A stretch of 64,000 nt of DNA, from the NCBI GenBank assembly GCA_016868475.1, contig VGGU01000005.1:1-64000 (forward strand), written 5' to 3'. Below are positions 54,307-63,656 of the stretch, piece after piece. Both the position numbers and the translations under genes were made by a program. Origin of the DNA: Bacteroidota bacterium (GTDB lineage Bacteria > Bacteroidota > Bacteroidia > Chitinophagales > Chitinophagaceae). Position 1 is the stretch's first letter, and every line of letters starts with the position of its first letter. Below the pieces are notes generated by a model. That model saw nothing but the letters and a program-made list of their open reading frames with translations, was not told where the DNA came from and did not search any database.

Positions 54307-55710
54307 ATGCCCAATCAGGGAAAACTTACCAATCAACATGTAGACCAATTCTGCAAGATCCTGGGAACAGAATTTGTGCTATTGGACCAGGAAACACTGG
54401 AACATTTTTCACATGACCAAACGGAGGACCTCCGCTTTTTACCTGAAGTAGTTGTAAAGCCCAGAACTGCAGAAGAGATTAGTGCAATTTTGAAAATATG
54501 TAATCAGGACCTCATCCCCGTAACACCAAGAGGAGCAGGAACCGGTTTAAGCGGAGGAGCATTACCACATTTAGGAGGTGTTTTGATCAGCACTGAGCGC
54601 ATGAATTGTATTCTTGAGATTGACGAACGCAATTTGCAAGTAATTACTGAACCTGGTGTAATAACAGAGGTTTTACAAAATGCCGTAAAGGCTAAAAAAT
54701 TATTTTATCCGCCTGACCCCAGTAGTCGTGGCTCTTGTTTTATTGGGGGAAATGTGGCAGAGAATAGCGGAGGGCCCAAGGCAGTTAAATACGGCGTAGT
54801 TAAGGACTATGTATTAAATCTGGAAGTGGTTTTACCTACTGGTGAAATAATCTGGACCGGTTCTAATGTGATCAAAAATGTTACAGGCTATAATCTTACG
54901 CAATTATTGGTAGGCAGTGAAGGCACTTTAGGCATTGTAACAAAGATTGTTCTTAAGCTAATCCCACTTCCCACACATGATTTATTGATGTTAGTTCCCT
55001 TTAGAAATCTGGAGCAAGCTGGTGAAGCGGTTAGTGCTATTTTCAGGGCCGGATTTACCCCCAGCGCATTAGAGTTGATTGAAATAGATGCCTTACGCAT
55101 AGTAAGTAAAATGATAGATGAAAACGCTGTGCCTATTACCGACGATACTGCAGCTCATCTTATCATAGAAGTGGATGGAAATGACCCGGACGTGCTTATG
55201 CGTGAAATGGAAGCCATTGGTGAATTATTAGCCCAATATGACATTGGTGAAATCTATTTTGCGGAAGATGTTAATCAAAAAGAACGTTTGTGGAAGCTAA
55301 GAAGAAGAGCAGCAGAGGCAGTGAAATTAGTAGGATACACCATTGAAGAAGATACGGTAGTACCAAGGGCTGAGTTACCTACGTTAATCCGTGAATTAAA
55401 AGCACTAGGACAAAAGCATGGGGTGGATGTGGTTTGTTATGGCCATGCCGGAGATGGCAATTTACATGTACGATTACGTAAAGAAGGTACGCCCAATAGT
55501 TACGGAGACCCTGAAATGAAAAAAATACTGACGGAGTTGTTTGAGATCGTTTATCGGCTAGGCGGCACCATCAGTGCAGAACATGGAATTGGGTTGATTC
55601 AAAAGGAGTTCATGCCTATAGTGTTCCAAGAGAAAAGCCTTGATTTAATGCGTGCAATCAAAACCGTTTTTGATCCAAATAATATCTTAAACGCGGGAAA
55701 GGTCATTTAA
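54307..55710 (+). CDS. FAD-linked oxidase, glycolate oxidase subunit D-like
   Basis: 467 residues. A PCMH-type FAD-binding domain (TPRGAGTGLSGGALP near residue 75, GNVAENSGGPKAVKYGV near 145, LLVGSEGTLGIVTKIVL near 200) is followed by a FAD-oxidase C-terminal domain with CYGHAGDGNLHVRL near 378. It oxidises a 2-hydroxyacid such as glycolate or D-lactate, passing electrons to an acceptor. The motifs resemble GlcD. No glcE/glcF genes follow, so the real substrate (glycolate, D-lactate or 2-hydroxyglutarate) is open. ATG 54307 chosen; GAAATTTG (54283-54290) is a near -7 match upstream. Confidence 0.88.
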   Translation: MPNQGKLTNQHVDQFCKILGTEFVLLDQETLEHFSHDQTEDLRFLPEVVVKPRTAEEISAILKICNQDLIPVTPRGAGTGLSGGALPHLGGVLISTERMNCILEIDERNLQVITEPGVITEVLQNAVKAKKLFYPPDPSSRGSCFIGGNVAENSGGPKAVKYGVVKDYVLNLEVVLPTGEIIWTGSNVIKNVTGYNLTQLLVGSEGTLGIVTKIVLKLIPLPTHDLLMLVPFRNLEQAGEAVSAIFRAGFTPSALELIEIDALRIVSKMIDENAVPITDDTAAHLIIEVDGNDPDVLMREMEAIGELLAQYDIGEIYFAEDVNQKERLWKLRRRAAEAVKLVGYTIEEDTVVPRAELPTLIRELKALGQKHGVDVVCYGHAGDGNLHVRLRKEGTPNSYGDPEMKKILTELFEIVYRLGGTISAEHGIGLIQKEFMPIVFQEKSLDLMRAIKTVFDPNNILNAGKVI

Positions 55711-55716
55711 TTTTCT

Positions 55717-56253
55717 CTATAAAAAGTAAGCCAATTCTTCCGGCTTTTGGAGAACGTGAAGTTTTTCCAATGAGGTTGGTGTTAGAAACCCTTCTGTTCT
55801 CATCATTTGCAATTGTTGAAGTAAAGGATCGTAAAACTGATTGATATTTAATAGAAAGATTTCCTTATCGTGAATGGTTAATTGATTCCAGGTAAGCACT
55901 TCGAATAACTCATCCAATGTGCCTACGCCACCAGGTAATACAAGCGCAGCATCCGCCTTGCTATAAATCTTGAGTTTTCGCTCATGCATATCATCGCAAA
56001 TGATTAATTCAGAAATGGAGCGGTGCTCAACTTCCCAGGCCAACAGTAGTTTAGGGATAATACCAATTACCCATCCTCCATTGTTCATTACGGCATCTGC
56101 AATTACACCCATCAATCCTACACTGCCGCCGCCATAAATCATCTTGATTTTTCTTTGCGCCAACAATTGGCCTATTTCCTCGGCATGATCACTATAGCAG
56201 GGAGAATTTCCTTTTTTTGATCCGCAAAACACGGCGATGGATGCAATGGCCAT
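55717..56253 (-). CDS. LOG family protein (cytokinin riboside 5'-monophosphate phosphoribohydrolase type)
   Basis: 178 residues. The LOG signature PGGVGTLDELFEVLTWNQL (PGGxGTxxE) is near residue 105, and the N-terminal fold starts IAVFCGSKKGNSP and YGGGSVGLMGVIADAVMNNG. LOG enzymes release the base from nucleoside 5'-monophosphates; older names call them lysine decarboxylase-like. ATG 56253 is used; a longer frame from 56301 crosses a near -7 element (TCTCTTTG on minus, 56279-56272). The stop is six bases from the convergent glcD-like stop. Confidence 0.88.
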   Translation of the reverse strand: MAIASIAVFCGSKKGNSPCYSDHAEEIGQLLAQRKIKMIYGGGSVGLMGVIADAVMNNGGWVIGIIPKLLLAWEVEHRSISELIICDDMHERKLKIYSKADAALVLPGGVGTLDELFEVLTWNQLTIHDKEIFLLNINQFYDPLLQQLQMMRTEGFLTPTSLEKLHVLQKPEELAYFL

Positions 56254-56322
56254 TGTAAATGATTGATCGGGCAAAGAGAGTCTTTTTTTAGCTATCTTCA
56301 AAACTCAATCCAATCTACTTGT

Positions 56323-57837
56323 ATGTCGCCAATTCTTCTTTTTTCTTTTGTCATTGGATACTTTCTTTTATTACTGGGCGTAGCTTGGTATACTTCACGC
56401 AATGCCAACAACGACTCCTTCTTTATAGGAAATAGAAACAGCAATTGGATGTTGGTGGCTTTTGGGATGGTAGGAACCTCTCTCTCCGGTGTTACATTTG
56501 TTAGTGTTCCTGGTAATGTGGGAACCATTCAATTCAACTATTTCCAGCTGGTTATTGGGTATGTACTTGGCTACGTGGTGGTGGCTTTTATTTTATTGCC
56601 TCTTTATTATAAAATGAATTTGACCAGTATCTATACCTACCTGGAAAAAAGGTTTGGGATGAATGCACACAAAGCAGGGGCCTTCTTTTTTATTCTATCT
56701 CGCACAGTGGGTGCCACCGCTAGACTTTATCTGGTAATAAATATTCTGCAACTGTTTATTCTTGACAAATTAGGCGTTCCCTTTATTGCAACTGCCTTGG
56801 TAATACTGCTCCTGATTCTACTCTATACATTTGAAGGAGGAGTGCGCACTATTATATTCACGGACACTTTACAGACCTCCGGCATGCTCATTGGATTAGT
56901 GGCTTGTTTGTTGGTTTTAATGAATACGCTTGGCACGGATTTAGCCGGAACTTGGCAATTGATCAGCGATAATAATTATAATCAAGTACTGAATTGGGAT
57001 GCAAAAAGTCCTTTCAATTTTTGGAAACAATTGATCGGGGGTATGTTTATCACCATTACTATGACCGGGCTAGATCAGGAAATGATGCAAAAAAATATCA
57101 GCGTTCGCACGCTTAAGGATTCACAGAAAAATGTGATGACGCTGAGTTTTATTCTGGTGATAGTAAATGCCTTGTTTCTTCTATTAGGGGCTGTGCTTTA
57201 TTTGTATGCTACTTCAACAGGATTGGCTGCCAGGGGAGACGACCTGTTCCCTACCATTGCGTTAAGTGACGCATTTTCCGGCACCATTGGCGTGATATTT
57301 ATTATTGCACTGATTTCTGCCTTGTTTCCTAGTGTGGATGGGGCCATTACTTCATTGACTTCTAGTTTTTGTATTGACATTTTAGATTTTAACCGCAGTG
57401 CTGCTGATGAGAGTATAAAAAGACGTCGGCGATTGGCTGTGCATTTGAGTTTTGCTATCGTTTTTCTAATCATGGTTTTAGTTTTTAAAATAATAAATGA
57501 TAAGACCATCATTCAATTTATTATCAAGTTTGCAGGAATTACATACGGTCCCTTACTTGGCCTTTTTTCATTTGGCATTTTAACAAAGCGTGTGTTGAAG
57601 GATTCTTTGGTATGGCTTATTTGCCTGACCGGACCACTCCTCACCTTGGTGTTGGACCTGCTTTGTAATCCACACTATTACGAGGGGTTGTTGCACATCC
57701 CCTTAGGAATGGATTCTATTTCCACACCGCTATTTAATGGATATAAAATTGGCCCGGAGTTGATCTTACTCAATGGAGTAATTACTTTTTTGGGCTTATG
57801 GTTGATTTCAAGACCGGCGCATAAGCCAAACAATTGA
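56323..57837 (+). CDS. sodium:solute symporter family protein
   Basis: 504 residues with about 13 membrane segments. It couples solute uptake to sodium. The start MSPILLFSFVIGYFLLLLGV, then FFIGNRNSNWMLVAFGMVGTSLSGVTFVSVPG, matches the SSS family N-terminus, and TGLDQEMMQKNISVRTLKDS near 250 is the typical intracellular region. ATG 56323 is used; the longer frame overlaps the divergent LOG gene. Solute unknown (sugar, amino acid or proline-like). Confidence 0.9.
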   Translation: MSPILLFSFVIGYFLLLLGVAWYTSRNANNDSFFIGNRNSNWMLVAFGMVGTSLSGVTFVSVPGNVGTIQFNYFQLVIGYVLGYVVVAFILLPLYYKMNLTSIYTYLEKRFGMNAHKAGAFFFILSRTVGATARLYLVINILQLFILDKLGVPFIATALVILLLILLYTFEGGVRTIIFTDTLQTSGMLIGLVACLLVLMNTLGTDLAGTWQLISDNNYNQVLNWDAKSPFNFWKQLIGGMFITITMTGLDQEMMQKNISVRTLKDSQKNVMTLSFILVIVNALFLLLGAVLYLYATSTGLAARGDDLFPTIALSDAFSGTIGVIFIIALISALFPSVDGAITSLTSSFCIDILDFNRSAADESIKRRRRLAVHLSFAIVFLIMVLVFKIINDKTIIQFIIKFAGITYGPLLGLFSFGILTKRVLKDSLVWLICLTGPLLTLVLDLLCNPHYYEGLLHIPLGMDSISTPLFNGYKIGPELILLNGVITFLGLWLISRPAHKPNN

Positions 57838-57849
57838 ATCAACATCCAG

Positions 57850-57857
57850 TACCTTTG
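57850..57857 (+). promoter_or_regulatory. -7 promoter element of the O-methyltransferase gene
   Basis: TACCTTTG matches TAnnTTTG fully, 16 bases before the GTG start at 57874. Probably drives the O-methyltransferase, glucosaminidase and hpt genes. Confidence 0.5.
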
Positions 57858-57873
57858 CTCCTAAACTTTTATT

Positions 57874-58515
57874 GTGGATATTCTTCACCCACTAGCCCAA
57901 GCTTACGCTGAAAAACATAGCACTCCGCAGGATAGTTTATTGCAGGAACTGGAGGTATATACACGGGCTCATCATCAGGCTCCGCATATGATCAGCGGAT
58001 TTCTGCAAGGACAATTTCTTCAGTTATTCAGCACCTTGGTACAGCCACAAAGCATCTTAGAAATTGGAACTATGACTGGTTATAGCGCTTTGTGTTTGGC
58101 AACAGGTTTAACTTCCACAGGTCAATTACACACTATAGAGTTAAGAGAACAAGATGCCAGCGTTGCGCAATCCTTTTTTGATCGGAGTCCTTATGCAGCT
58201 AAGATTCACCTGCATTGTGGTGATGCGCATACTATTATTCCGGACTTACATCAGACCTGGGATTTGGTTTTCATAGATGCGGACAAGGTTTCTTATTTGG
58301 ACTATTTTAACATGGTTTTGCCTTCTGTTAGAGTGGGCGGTTATATCTTAGCGGACAATATTTTTTTCCACGGGCAGGTATTTGAAGAACCGATGCATGG
58401 AAAAAATGCAAAAGCAATTGCGGCCTTCAATACGGCAATCGTAAAACGAGATGATGTAACAATTACGGTTATTCCACTTCGGGATGGATTAAGTGTGATT
58501 AAAAAAGTTAAGTAG
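57874..58515 (+). CDS. class I SAM-dependent O-methyltransferase
   Basis: 213 residues, starting at a GTG. The SAM-binding motif ILEIGTMTGYSALCLATGL is near residue 65, an acidic residue follows in HTIELREQDASVA near 90 and the metal/catalytic region DLVFIDADKVSYLDYF near 130. It resembles the catechol/caffeoyl-CoA O-methyltransferase family. Substrate unknown. Its stop is one base before the start of the glucosaminidase gene, so the two are cotranscribed. Confidence 0.9.
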   Translation: MDILHPLAQAYAEKHSTPQDSLLQELEVYTRAHHQAPHMISGFLQGQFLQLFSTLVQPQSILEIGTMTGYSALCLATGLTSTGQLHTIELREQDASVAQSFFDRSPYAAKIHLHCGDAHTIIPDLHQTWDLVFIDADKVSYLDYFNMVLPSVRVGGYILADNIFFHGQVFEEPMHGKNAKAIAAFNTAIVKRDDVTITVIPLRDGLSVIKKVK

Positions 58516-58516
58516 T

Positions 58517-59419
58517 ATGCGTTATTTTTTTTCACTGGTTCTCATTTTCATAGTAAATATCAGCTTGGCGCAGCCGGCAGCAACTATACACGACTATATT
58601 GACCAATATAAAGACCTTGCAATTAAGGAAATGAAGCGTACGGGTGTGCCTGCCTCTATTAAATTAGCGCAGGGAATTCATGAAACCATGGCAGGTCAAA
58701 GTCCATTGGTTTTAAAATCAAACAATCATTTTGGAATCAAATGTAAAACGGGATGGAATGGGCCCTCTGTTAGGCATACAGATGATGCACGTAATGAGTG
58801 TTTCCGAAAATATAACTCAGCAGCGGAGTCCTACAAGGATCATTCAAACTTTTTAAAAGGAAGTAATCGCTATGCTTCTCTTTTTGAATTAGATCCTACT
58901 GATTATGAAGCTTGGGCAAAAGGATTGAAATCTGCAGGATATGCTACCAACCCCATCTACGCTCAAACATTGATCCGTTTGATTGAAGACTACGACTTAC
59001 AACAATATACCATGGTAGCGTTGGGTTATGGAGTGGAGGACAGCACAGAAGAAAGTGTAACGGTAACAGCAACCACCACTACTCCTGAAGTGCGTCAACC
59101 TTCAGTGGAAGTTGCCGCTGTGATCGTAGAAAAGTTTCCCCCTAAACAGGAAGAAAACTCAGCAGATACTTCGCTCAAGCAAATACCAGACAATCGTTAT
59201 CCCAGCGGGGTGTTCAAGGAAAATGGCATCCGCGCTATTTATATAACAGCAGGAACTCCATTTTTAGTAATTGCACAGCAATATCATGTACCGCTGGCTC
59301 GACTTTTTGAATGGAACAATTTGGTTCCCACTACGGAGGCCAAATTTTCGCAGGTGCTACTGTTGGAGAAAAAAATTAAAAGCCCATTACGTTTACCAAC
59401 CTTTGGCGCCAGATTGTAA
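58517..59419 (+). CDS. exported N-acetylglucosaminidase/lysozyme-like hydrolase with LysM domain
   Basis: 300 residues. Signal peptide (RYFFSLVLIFIVNISLAQP), then a glucosaminidase domain at about 25-170 (ASIKLAQGIHETMAGQSPLV with the catalytic Glu of the IHETMAG motif, and NNHFGIKCKTGWNG). A Thr/Val-rich linker follows, and a LysM-like domain at about 240-300 (ITAGTPFLVIAQQYHVPLARLFEWNNL) binds peptidoglycan. It likely cuts glycan strands in the periplasm during cell-wall turnover. The ATG directly follows the previous stop by one base. Confidence 0.9.
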   Translation: MRYFFSLVLIFIVNISLAQPAATIHDYIDQYKDLAIKEMKRTGVPASIKLAQGIHETMAGQSPLVLKSNNHFGIKCKTGWNGPSVRHTDDARNECFRKYNSAAESYKDHSNFLKGSNRYASLFELDPTDYEAWAKGLKSAGYATNPIYAQTLIRLIEDYDLQQYTMVALGYGVEDSTEESVTVTATTTTPEVRQPSVEVAAVIVEKFPPKQEENSADTSLKQIPDNRYPSGVFKENGIRAIYITAGTPFLVIAQQYHVPLARLFEWNNLVPTTEAKFSQVLLLEKKIKSPLRLPTFGARL

Positions 59420-59438
59420 CTTAGCTGATAATTCTTTT

Positions 59439-59972
59439 ATGAGAACAATTCAGGTACACGATAAGGAATTTAAAGAATGTCTCTCCGCTGTATTGATTCA
59501 ACAACGGGTTGCGGAATTAGCGCAACAAATCAACACAGATTATGCCAACAAAAAGCCATTATTTCTAGCCATACTTAATGGTTCTTTTATGTTTGCTGCT
59601 GATCTGTACAGACAGATCAAATTGGATGCCGAAATTTCGTTCATAAAAATTGCTTCCTATCAAGGAATGCGTTCTTCTGGTCAAGTGATGACAGCTATAG
59701 GCATGGACCAAGATTTACATGGACGGGATGTAATCATTGTGGAAGACATTGTTGATACAGGAAAAACCTTACACCATTTTCTTCCTTCTCTTCATCAACT
59801 TGAGCCTGCATCCATTCGGATAGCAACCTTTTTACACAAGCCGGAGGCTACTACTTTTCCGGTTCCAATAGATTACGTAGGGTTTACTATCCCCAATCAA
59901 TTTGTGGTTGGATACGGCCTCGATTATGATGGATTAGGGCGAAACTATGGAGCGTTGTTTCAGTTGATATAA
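59439..59972 (+). CDS. hpt: hypoxanthine phosphoribosyltransferase
   Basis: 177 residues, the normal length. Converts hypoxanthine (or guanine) plus PRPP to the nucleotide, a purine salvage step. The PRPP loop is VIIVEDIVDTGKTLHHF near residue 97, preceded by LAILNGSFMFAADLYRQI near 43, and the base-binding end VGFTIPNQFVVGYGLDYDG near 147 is present. ATG 59439 is used; a longer frame from 59271 runs inside the glucosaminidase gene. Nineteen bases after it. Confidence 0.95.
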   Translation: MRTIQVHDKEFKECLSAVLIQQRVAELAQQINTDYANKKPLFLAILNGSFMFAADLYRQIKLDAEISFIKIASYQGMRSSGQVMTAIGMDQDLHGRDVIIVEDIVDTGKTLHHFLPSLHQLEPASIRIATFLHKPEATTFPVPIDYVGFTIPNQFVVGYGLDYDGLGRNYGALFQLI

Positions 59973-60006
59973 TGTTCTTCTAATAAGGGTTTCAATATTG
60001 TTGCCT

Positions 60007-61791
60007 ATGAGGCCTGGAAGCATTTTACTACTCTGCTTATTTTTTTACACGGCTACGGGTGTGGCACAGGAGTACTTTGTGAGAGGGGTAATAAAGGACT
60101 CAACGGGGCAACCTTTGCAAAACGTACAGGTTCAGCAAGTTTCAACAGGGTTAATTTTTAAAACAGGGGCTTGGGGAAGTTTTGGATTTTCCTCCAATCG
60201 GTTTACAGATACCTTATTGATTTCAGGGAAAAGATTTCGTGCAAAAAAAATCACTACAGTTGGAAACACTCCGCTACAAATTGTTCTTGAACAGCTTCCT
60301 CCGGGGCAACGATTAACGGAAAACACAGGATTGGCTTCCCGCGCTATAAATATGGACAGGGATCAGCGTAAAGGTTGGTTTACGGGTGATGAGACCTATG
60401 CGGACTTGCTCGAAAATAAATGGATTAACACTGCTGCGTTTCCTACTACGGGCATTTCATTATCAGTTGATCAAGCCTCTTACTCTAATATTAGACGTTT
60501 TATTTCTCGAGGCACTTATGTACCGGCTGACGCAGTAAGAATTGAAGAGATTTTTAATTATTTCCCTCCTGCTTATGTGCCTCCCGTTGATTCGGCTGCA
60601 TTTTCGGTGTCCTCGCAATTGGGTCCATGCCCCTGGAACTGGAATAATCATTTGTTACAAATAAATCTATCAGCACGTAAATTAAACTTAGACTCTCTGC
60701 CTCCGGCGAATCTGGTTTTTTTAATTGATATTTCTGCTTCAATGGATATGCCAAATCGATTGCCTCTGTTGCAGTCTGGATTTGGCCTGTTACTGTCTAA
60801 TTTAAGAGAGAAGGATACTGTTTCCATAGTGGTCTATGGTGGTACAACCACTGTATTAGTCCATTCGCTTAGCGGCTGTGAAAGGGACAGCCTCAAAAAG
60901 GTGATAAATGAATTGGTTCCGGGAGGAGCAACACCAGGCGAATCAGGTATTCGATTGGCTTATCAGGTTGCCAAGCAGCACTATATTGAAGGAGGAAACA
61001 ATCGTGTAATCCTGGCCACCGATGGTGATTTCAATGTTGGATTAAAAACGGAAAATGAATTAGAAGAATTAATCAATACTCAACGCCAGCAGGGTATTTA
61101 TCTCACTTGTTTAGGAGTAGGCATGGGTAATTACAAGGATTCAAAAATTCAACTATTGGCAGAACGCGGTAACGGCAACTTTGCTTATCTGGATCGAGAA
61201 AAAGAAGCAGAGCGTGTATTAATGACAGAGTTTACAAAAACTCTATATACGGTTGCAGAGGATGTGCATATGAATATAACTTTTGATCCATCGTTGATAA
61301 AAAGTTATCGATTGATAGGATTTGATAATAAGGTAGGTGCTTTTTTGGATTCACTGTCGCAGGTAGAAGGGGCTGAAGTAGGATCAGGGCATACCTTGAC
61401 CGTTTTAGTGGAAATTGAACCCACTACATTGTTTACATCAATTGCTCATAAAAAAAAGGACCTTGATTCTATAGCGCAAATACAATTTATGTATCGGTTG
61501 CCAAACGATACGGCGCAACGCATAGCGCAAGTGCGTATTCCACTTTATTATGTTTACCTCGAAAAAGAACTTAAACAAGCCATGTTCATGGCTGCATTGG
61601 CACAATTTGGAATGCTATTGAAGAGCTCTCCGCACTTGAATAGGTCCAGCTGGAATGATTTGGTGCAGTTGGGAGAACAGGTGATTGACAGTAATAATCC
61701 GGCACAAGTAGAGTGGTTGACATTGGTCAAACAAAGCCAAGGGCTTTATACTAAAAAGAAAAAAAGAAGTTGGAGACGAATGCGCCGGTAG
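60007..61791 (+). CDS. exported von Willebrand factor A domain protein
   Basis: 594 residues. Signal peptide (RPGSILLLCLFFYTATGVAQ), an N-terminal carboxypeptidase-like regulatory fold (about 22-95, GVIKDSTGQPLQNVQVQQV), a vWF-type N-terminal region (ISLSVDQASYSNIRRFI), then a vWA domain from about 230 with an intact metal site (DISASMD; later ATDGDFNVG near 340), and a C-terminal DUF3520-like part. These proteins bind partners at the cell surface; the exact role is unknown. ATG 60007 is used rather than TTG 59998. Its stop touches the dnaJ stop with no gap. Confidence 0.88.
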   Translation: MRPGSILLLCLFFYTATGVAQEYFVRGVIKDSTGQPLQNVQVQQVSTGLIFKTGAWGSFGFSSNRFTDTLLISGKRFRAKKITTVGNTPLQIVLEQLPPGQRLTENTGLASRAINMDRDQRKGWFTGDETYADLLENKWINTAAFPTTGISLSVDQASYSNIRRFISRGTYVPADAVRIEEIFNYFPPAYVPPVDSAAFSVSSQLGPCPWNWNNHLLQINLSARKLNLDSLPPANLVFLIDISASMDMPNRLPLLQSGFGLLLSNLREKDTVSIVVYGGTTTVLVHSLSGCERDSLKKVINELVPGGATPGESGIRLAYQVAKQHYIEGGNNRVILATDGDFNVGLKTENELEELINTQRQQGIYLTCLGVGMGNYKDSKIQLLAERGNGNFAYLDREKEAERVLMTEFTKTLYTVAEDVHMNITFDPSLIKSYRLIGFDNKVGAFLDSLSQVEGAEVGSGHTLTVLVEIEPTTLFTSIAHKKKDLDSIAQIQFMYRLPNDTAQRIAQVRIPLYYVYLEKELKQAMFMAALAQFGMLLKSSPHLNRSSWNDLVQLGEQVIDSNNPAQVEWLTLVKQSQGLYTKKKKRSWRRMRR

Positions 61792-62952
61792 TTATTGAAA
61801 AATATCCTTAATCCTTTCAAAAAAGTTTCGTTCCGATTTATCAGGATGCGGTTGCATATTTGAAGACCCGTTTAATTTCTCCAAGGTTGCTTTTTCTTCA
61901 TCGCTCAATTGCTGTGGTGTCCATACGCTAACCTGAATTAACTGATCGCCCTTTTCGTAGGAGTTCATGGCAGGAAAACCTTTGCCCTTTAATCTAAAGA
62001 TCTTGCCGCTCTGTGTGCCGGCAGGAATTTTAATTTTTGCCTTTCCATCAATAGTAGGCACTTCTACCTGAGTTCCAAAAACAACATCGGTAAAAGAGAG
62101 GTGTAATTCATAAGCCACATTAAGTCCATCTCTGTACAATTCCTTGTGTGCTTCCTCTTCGATTAGGATAATCAGATCTCCGGGAGAACCTCCTCTTTCA
62201 CCTGCATTCCCTTTGCCGGTAACGTTAAGTTGCATTCCTTCTTGTACACCTGCAGGAATTTCAATGGTAACTGTTTCCTCCGCATAAGTTCTTCCTTCGC
62301 CTTTACAAGCGGTACATTTTGCTGTAATCGTAGAGCCATCTCCATTACAGGTTGGACAGGTGGTTACCGTTTGCATTTGCCCGAGAAAAGTATTTTGAAC
62401 TCTTCTCACCTTACCACTTCCGTTACAGCCTGTACAGGTTTGCGTGCTGCCTTTGTCTTTTGCGCCGCTACCACTACAAGTAGTACAAGGAACGTATTTT
62501 TTTACTTTAATGTTTTTGCTGACTCCATTTGCGATCTCCTCGTAGTTCAGCTTGAGTTTGATTCTGAGATTACTTCCTCTAACACCTCGAGAACGAGAAC
62601 GACCATTTCCACCGCGTTGACCTCCTCCAAAAAATCCTCCAAACAAATCATCTCCGAAAATATCTCCAAACTGGCTGAAAATATCCTCCATATTCATTCC
62701 GCCTCCATATCCTCTTCCCCCGGCGCCACCAACTCCCGCATGACCAAAACGATCGTATTGCGCGCGTTTGTCCGCATCGCTTAGTACTTCATAGGCTTCT
62801 GCAGCTTCTTTAAATTTTTCTTCCGCTGCTTTGTCTCCCGGATTTCTATCCGGGTGATATTGCATGGCTACTTTGCGGTAGGATTTTTTAATATCGTCGG
62901 CTGATGACGATTTGCTGACGCCTAATATTTCGTAATAATCTCTCTTGCTCAT
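61792..62952 (-). CDS. dnaJ: molecular chaperone DnaJ
   Basis: 386 residues. J domain with YHPDRNPGD (HPD) near residue 32, a Gly/Phe-rich linker (about 75-125), then four zinc-binding CxxCxGxG repeats ([32 protein letters not shown] at about 155-220) and the C-terminal substrate-binding domain. Works with DnaK, whose gene is not in this window. Three bases after grpE, so grpE-dnaJ is one transcript. Convergent with the vWA gene with no intergenic base. Confidence 0.97.
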   Translation of the reverse strand: MSKRDYYEILGVSKSSSADDIKKSYRKVAMQYHPDRNPGDKAAEEKFKEAAEAYEVLSDADKRAQYDRFGHAGVGGAGGRGYGGGMNMEDIFSQFGDIFGDDLFGGFFGGGQRGGNGRSRSRGVRGSNLRIKLKLNYEEIANGVSKNIKVKKYVPCTTCSGSGAKDKGSTQTCTGCNGSGKVRRVQNTFLGQMQTVTTCPTCNGDGSTITAKCTACKGEGRTYAEETVTIEIPAGVQEGMQLNVTGKGNAGERGGSPGDLIILIEEEAHKELYRDGLNVAYELHLSFTDVVFGTQVEVPTIDGKAKIKIPAGTQSGKIFRLKGKGFPAMNSYEKGDQLIQVSVWTPQQLSDEEKATLEKLNGSSNMQPHPDKSERNFFERIKDIFQ

Positions 62953-62955
62953 AGT

Positions 62956-63504
62956 TTATTTTCCTACTACCACCTTCGGGTGTCGGATTACTTTATCGTT
63001 GAGTAAATATCCTTTGACCACTTCATCAATGATTTTTCCTTTCATCTCTTCATGAGGTGCGGGAATTTCGGTTATTGCTTCGTGTAGGTCGGCATCGAAT
63101 ATCTGGTTTATGGTCTCCATTGCTTTTAATCCTCTGTTTTGCAATTTAGTTTTGAGTTTGTTAAAGACCAGTTTAACGCCCTCCCACTCAGCAGATTCTG
63201 CTGACCCGGCTTTTTCTATGGTTTGTTGCGCCCGTTCACAATCGTCCAACACATCCAGCAACTCCGTGATAATATCCTTGCCGGCAGTTTGCATAAGCTC
63301 TATTCTTTCTTTTGCATTACGACGTTTGAAGTTATCAAACTCAGCAATGGTCCGAATGTATTTGTCTTTATACGATTCCAATTCTGCATTTAACTTATCC
63401 AATTCGGACTCTTCTGTTGTATTTTCCACTTGCTCAGCGGAATTGGTCAACGCTTCTTCTTGGGTATGTTCTGCTTCTGTCAACTTGTTAACTTGTTCTT
63501 CCAT
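62956..63504 (-). CDS. grpE: nucleotide exchange factor GrpE
   Basis: 182 residues. GrpE releases ADP from DnaK. A long acidic N-terminal helix region (EEALTNSAEQVENTTEESE) precedes the coiled coil (LNAELESYKDKYIRTIAEFDNFKRR near 35-60) and the C-terminal beta domain (MKGKIIDEVVKGYLLNDKVIRHPKVVV). A well-placed promoter precedes it. No CIRCE inverted repeat was seen upstream, so HrcA-type control is not indicated. Confidence 0.96.
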   Translation of the reverse strand: MEEQVNKLTEAEHTQEEALTNSAEQVENTTEESELDKLNAELESYKDKYIRTIAEFDNFKRRNAKERIELMQTAGKDIITELLDVLDDCERAQQTIEKAGSAESAEWEGVKLVFNKLKTKLQNRGLKAMETINQIFDADLHEAITEIPAPHEEMKGKIIDEVVKGYLLNDKVIRHPKVVVGK

Positions 63505-63524
63505 AAATGGTTCTAAATTGGTTG

Positions 63525-63554
63525 CAAAGGTAAGTCCGACAATTTTACTACCAA
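63525..63554 (-). promoter_or_regulatory. -33/-7 promoter of grpE-dnaJ
   Basis: On the minus strand TACCTTTG (63532-63525) is a full -7 match, and TTG (63554-63552) lies exactly 19 bases upstream, in the expected -33 position. The ATG at 63504 is 20 bases after the -7 element. This is the best-formed promoter found in the window. Confidence 0.75.
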
Positions 63555-63656
63555 GCGAAAACTACTTGACGCTTCTGTGGGTTTAAGGACAAAATGGCTT
63601 TAAATACAAGCTGTTACGCCTTTCTGTCTGTTTCTTTAAAGCTATCTTCGTTATCT

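Noticed and set aside
59271-59438. N-terminal extension of hpt
   Set aside because: The frame lies inside the end of the glucosaminidase gene; family similarity starts at ATG 59439.
63505-63656. CIRCE element controlling grpE
   Set aside because: No TTAGCACTC/GAGTGCTAA-type repeat is present in this interval.
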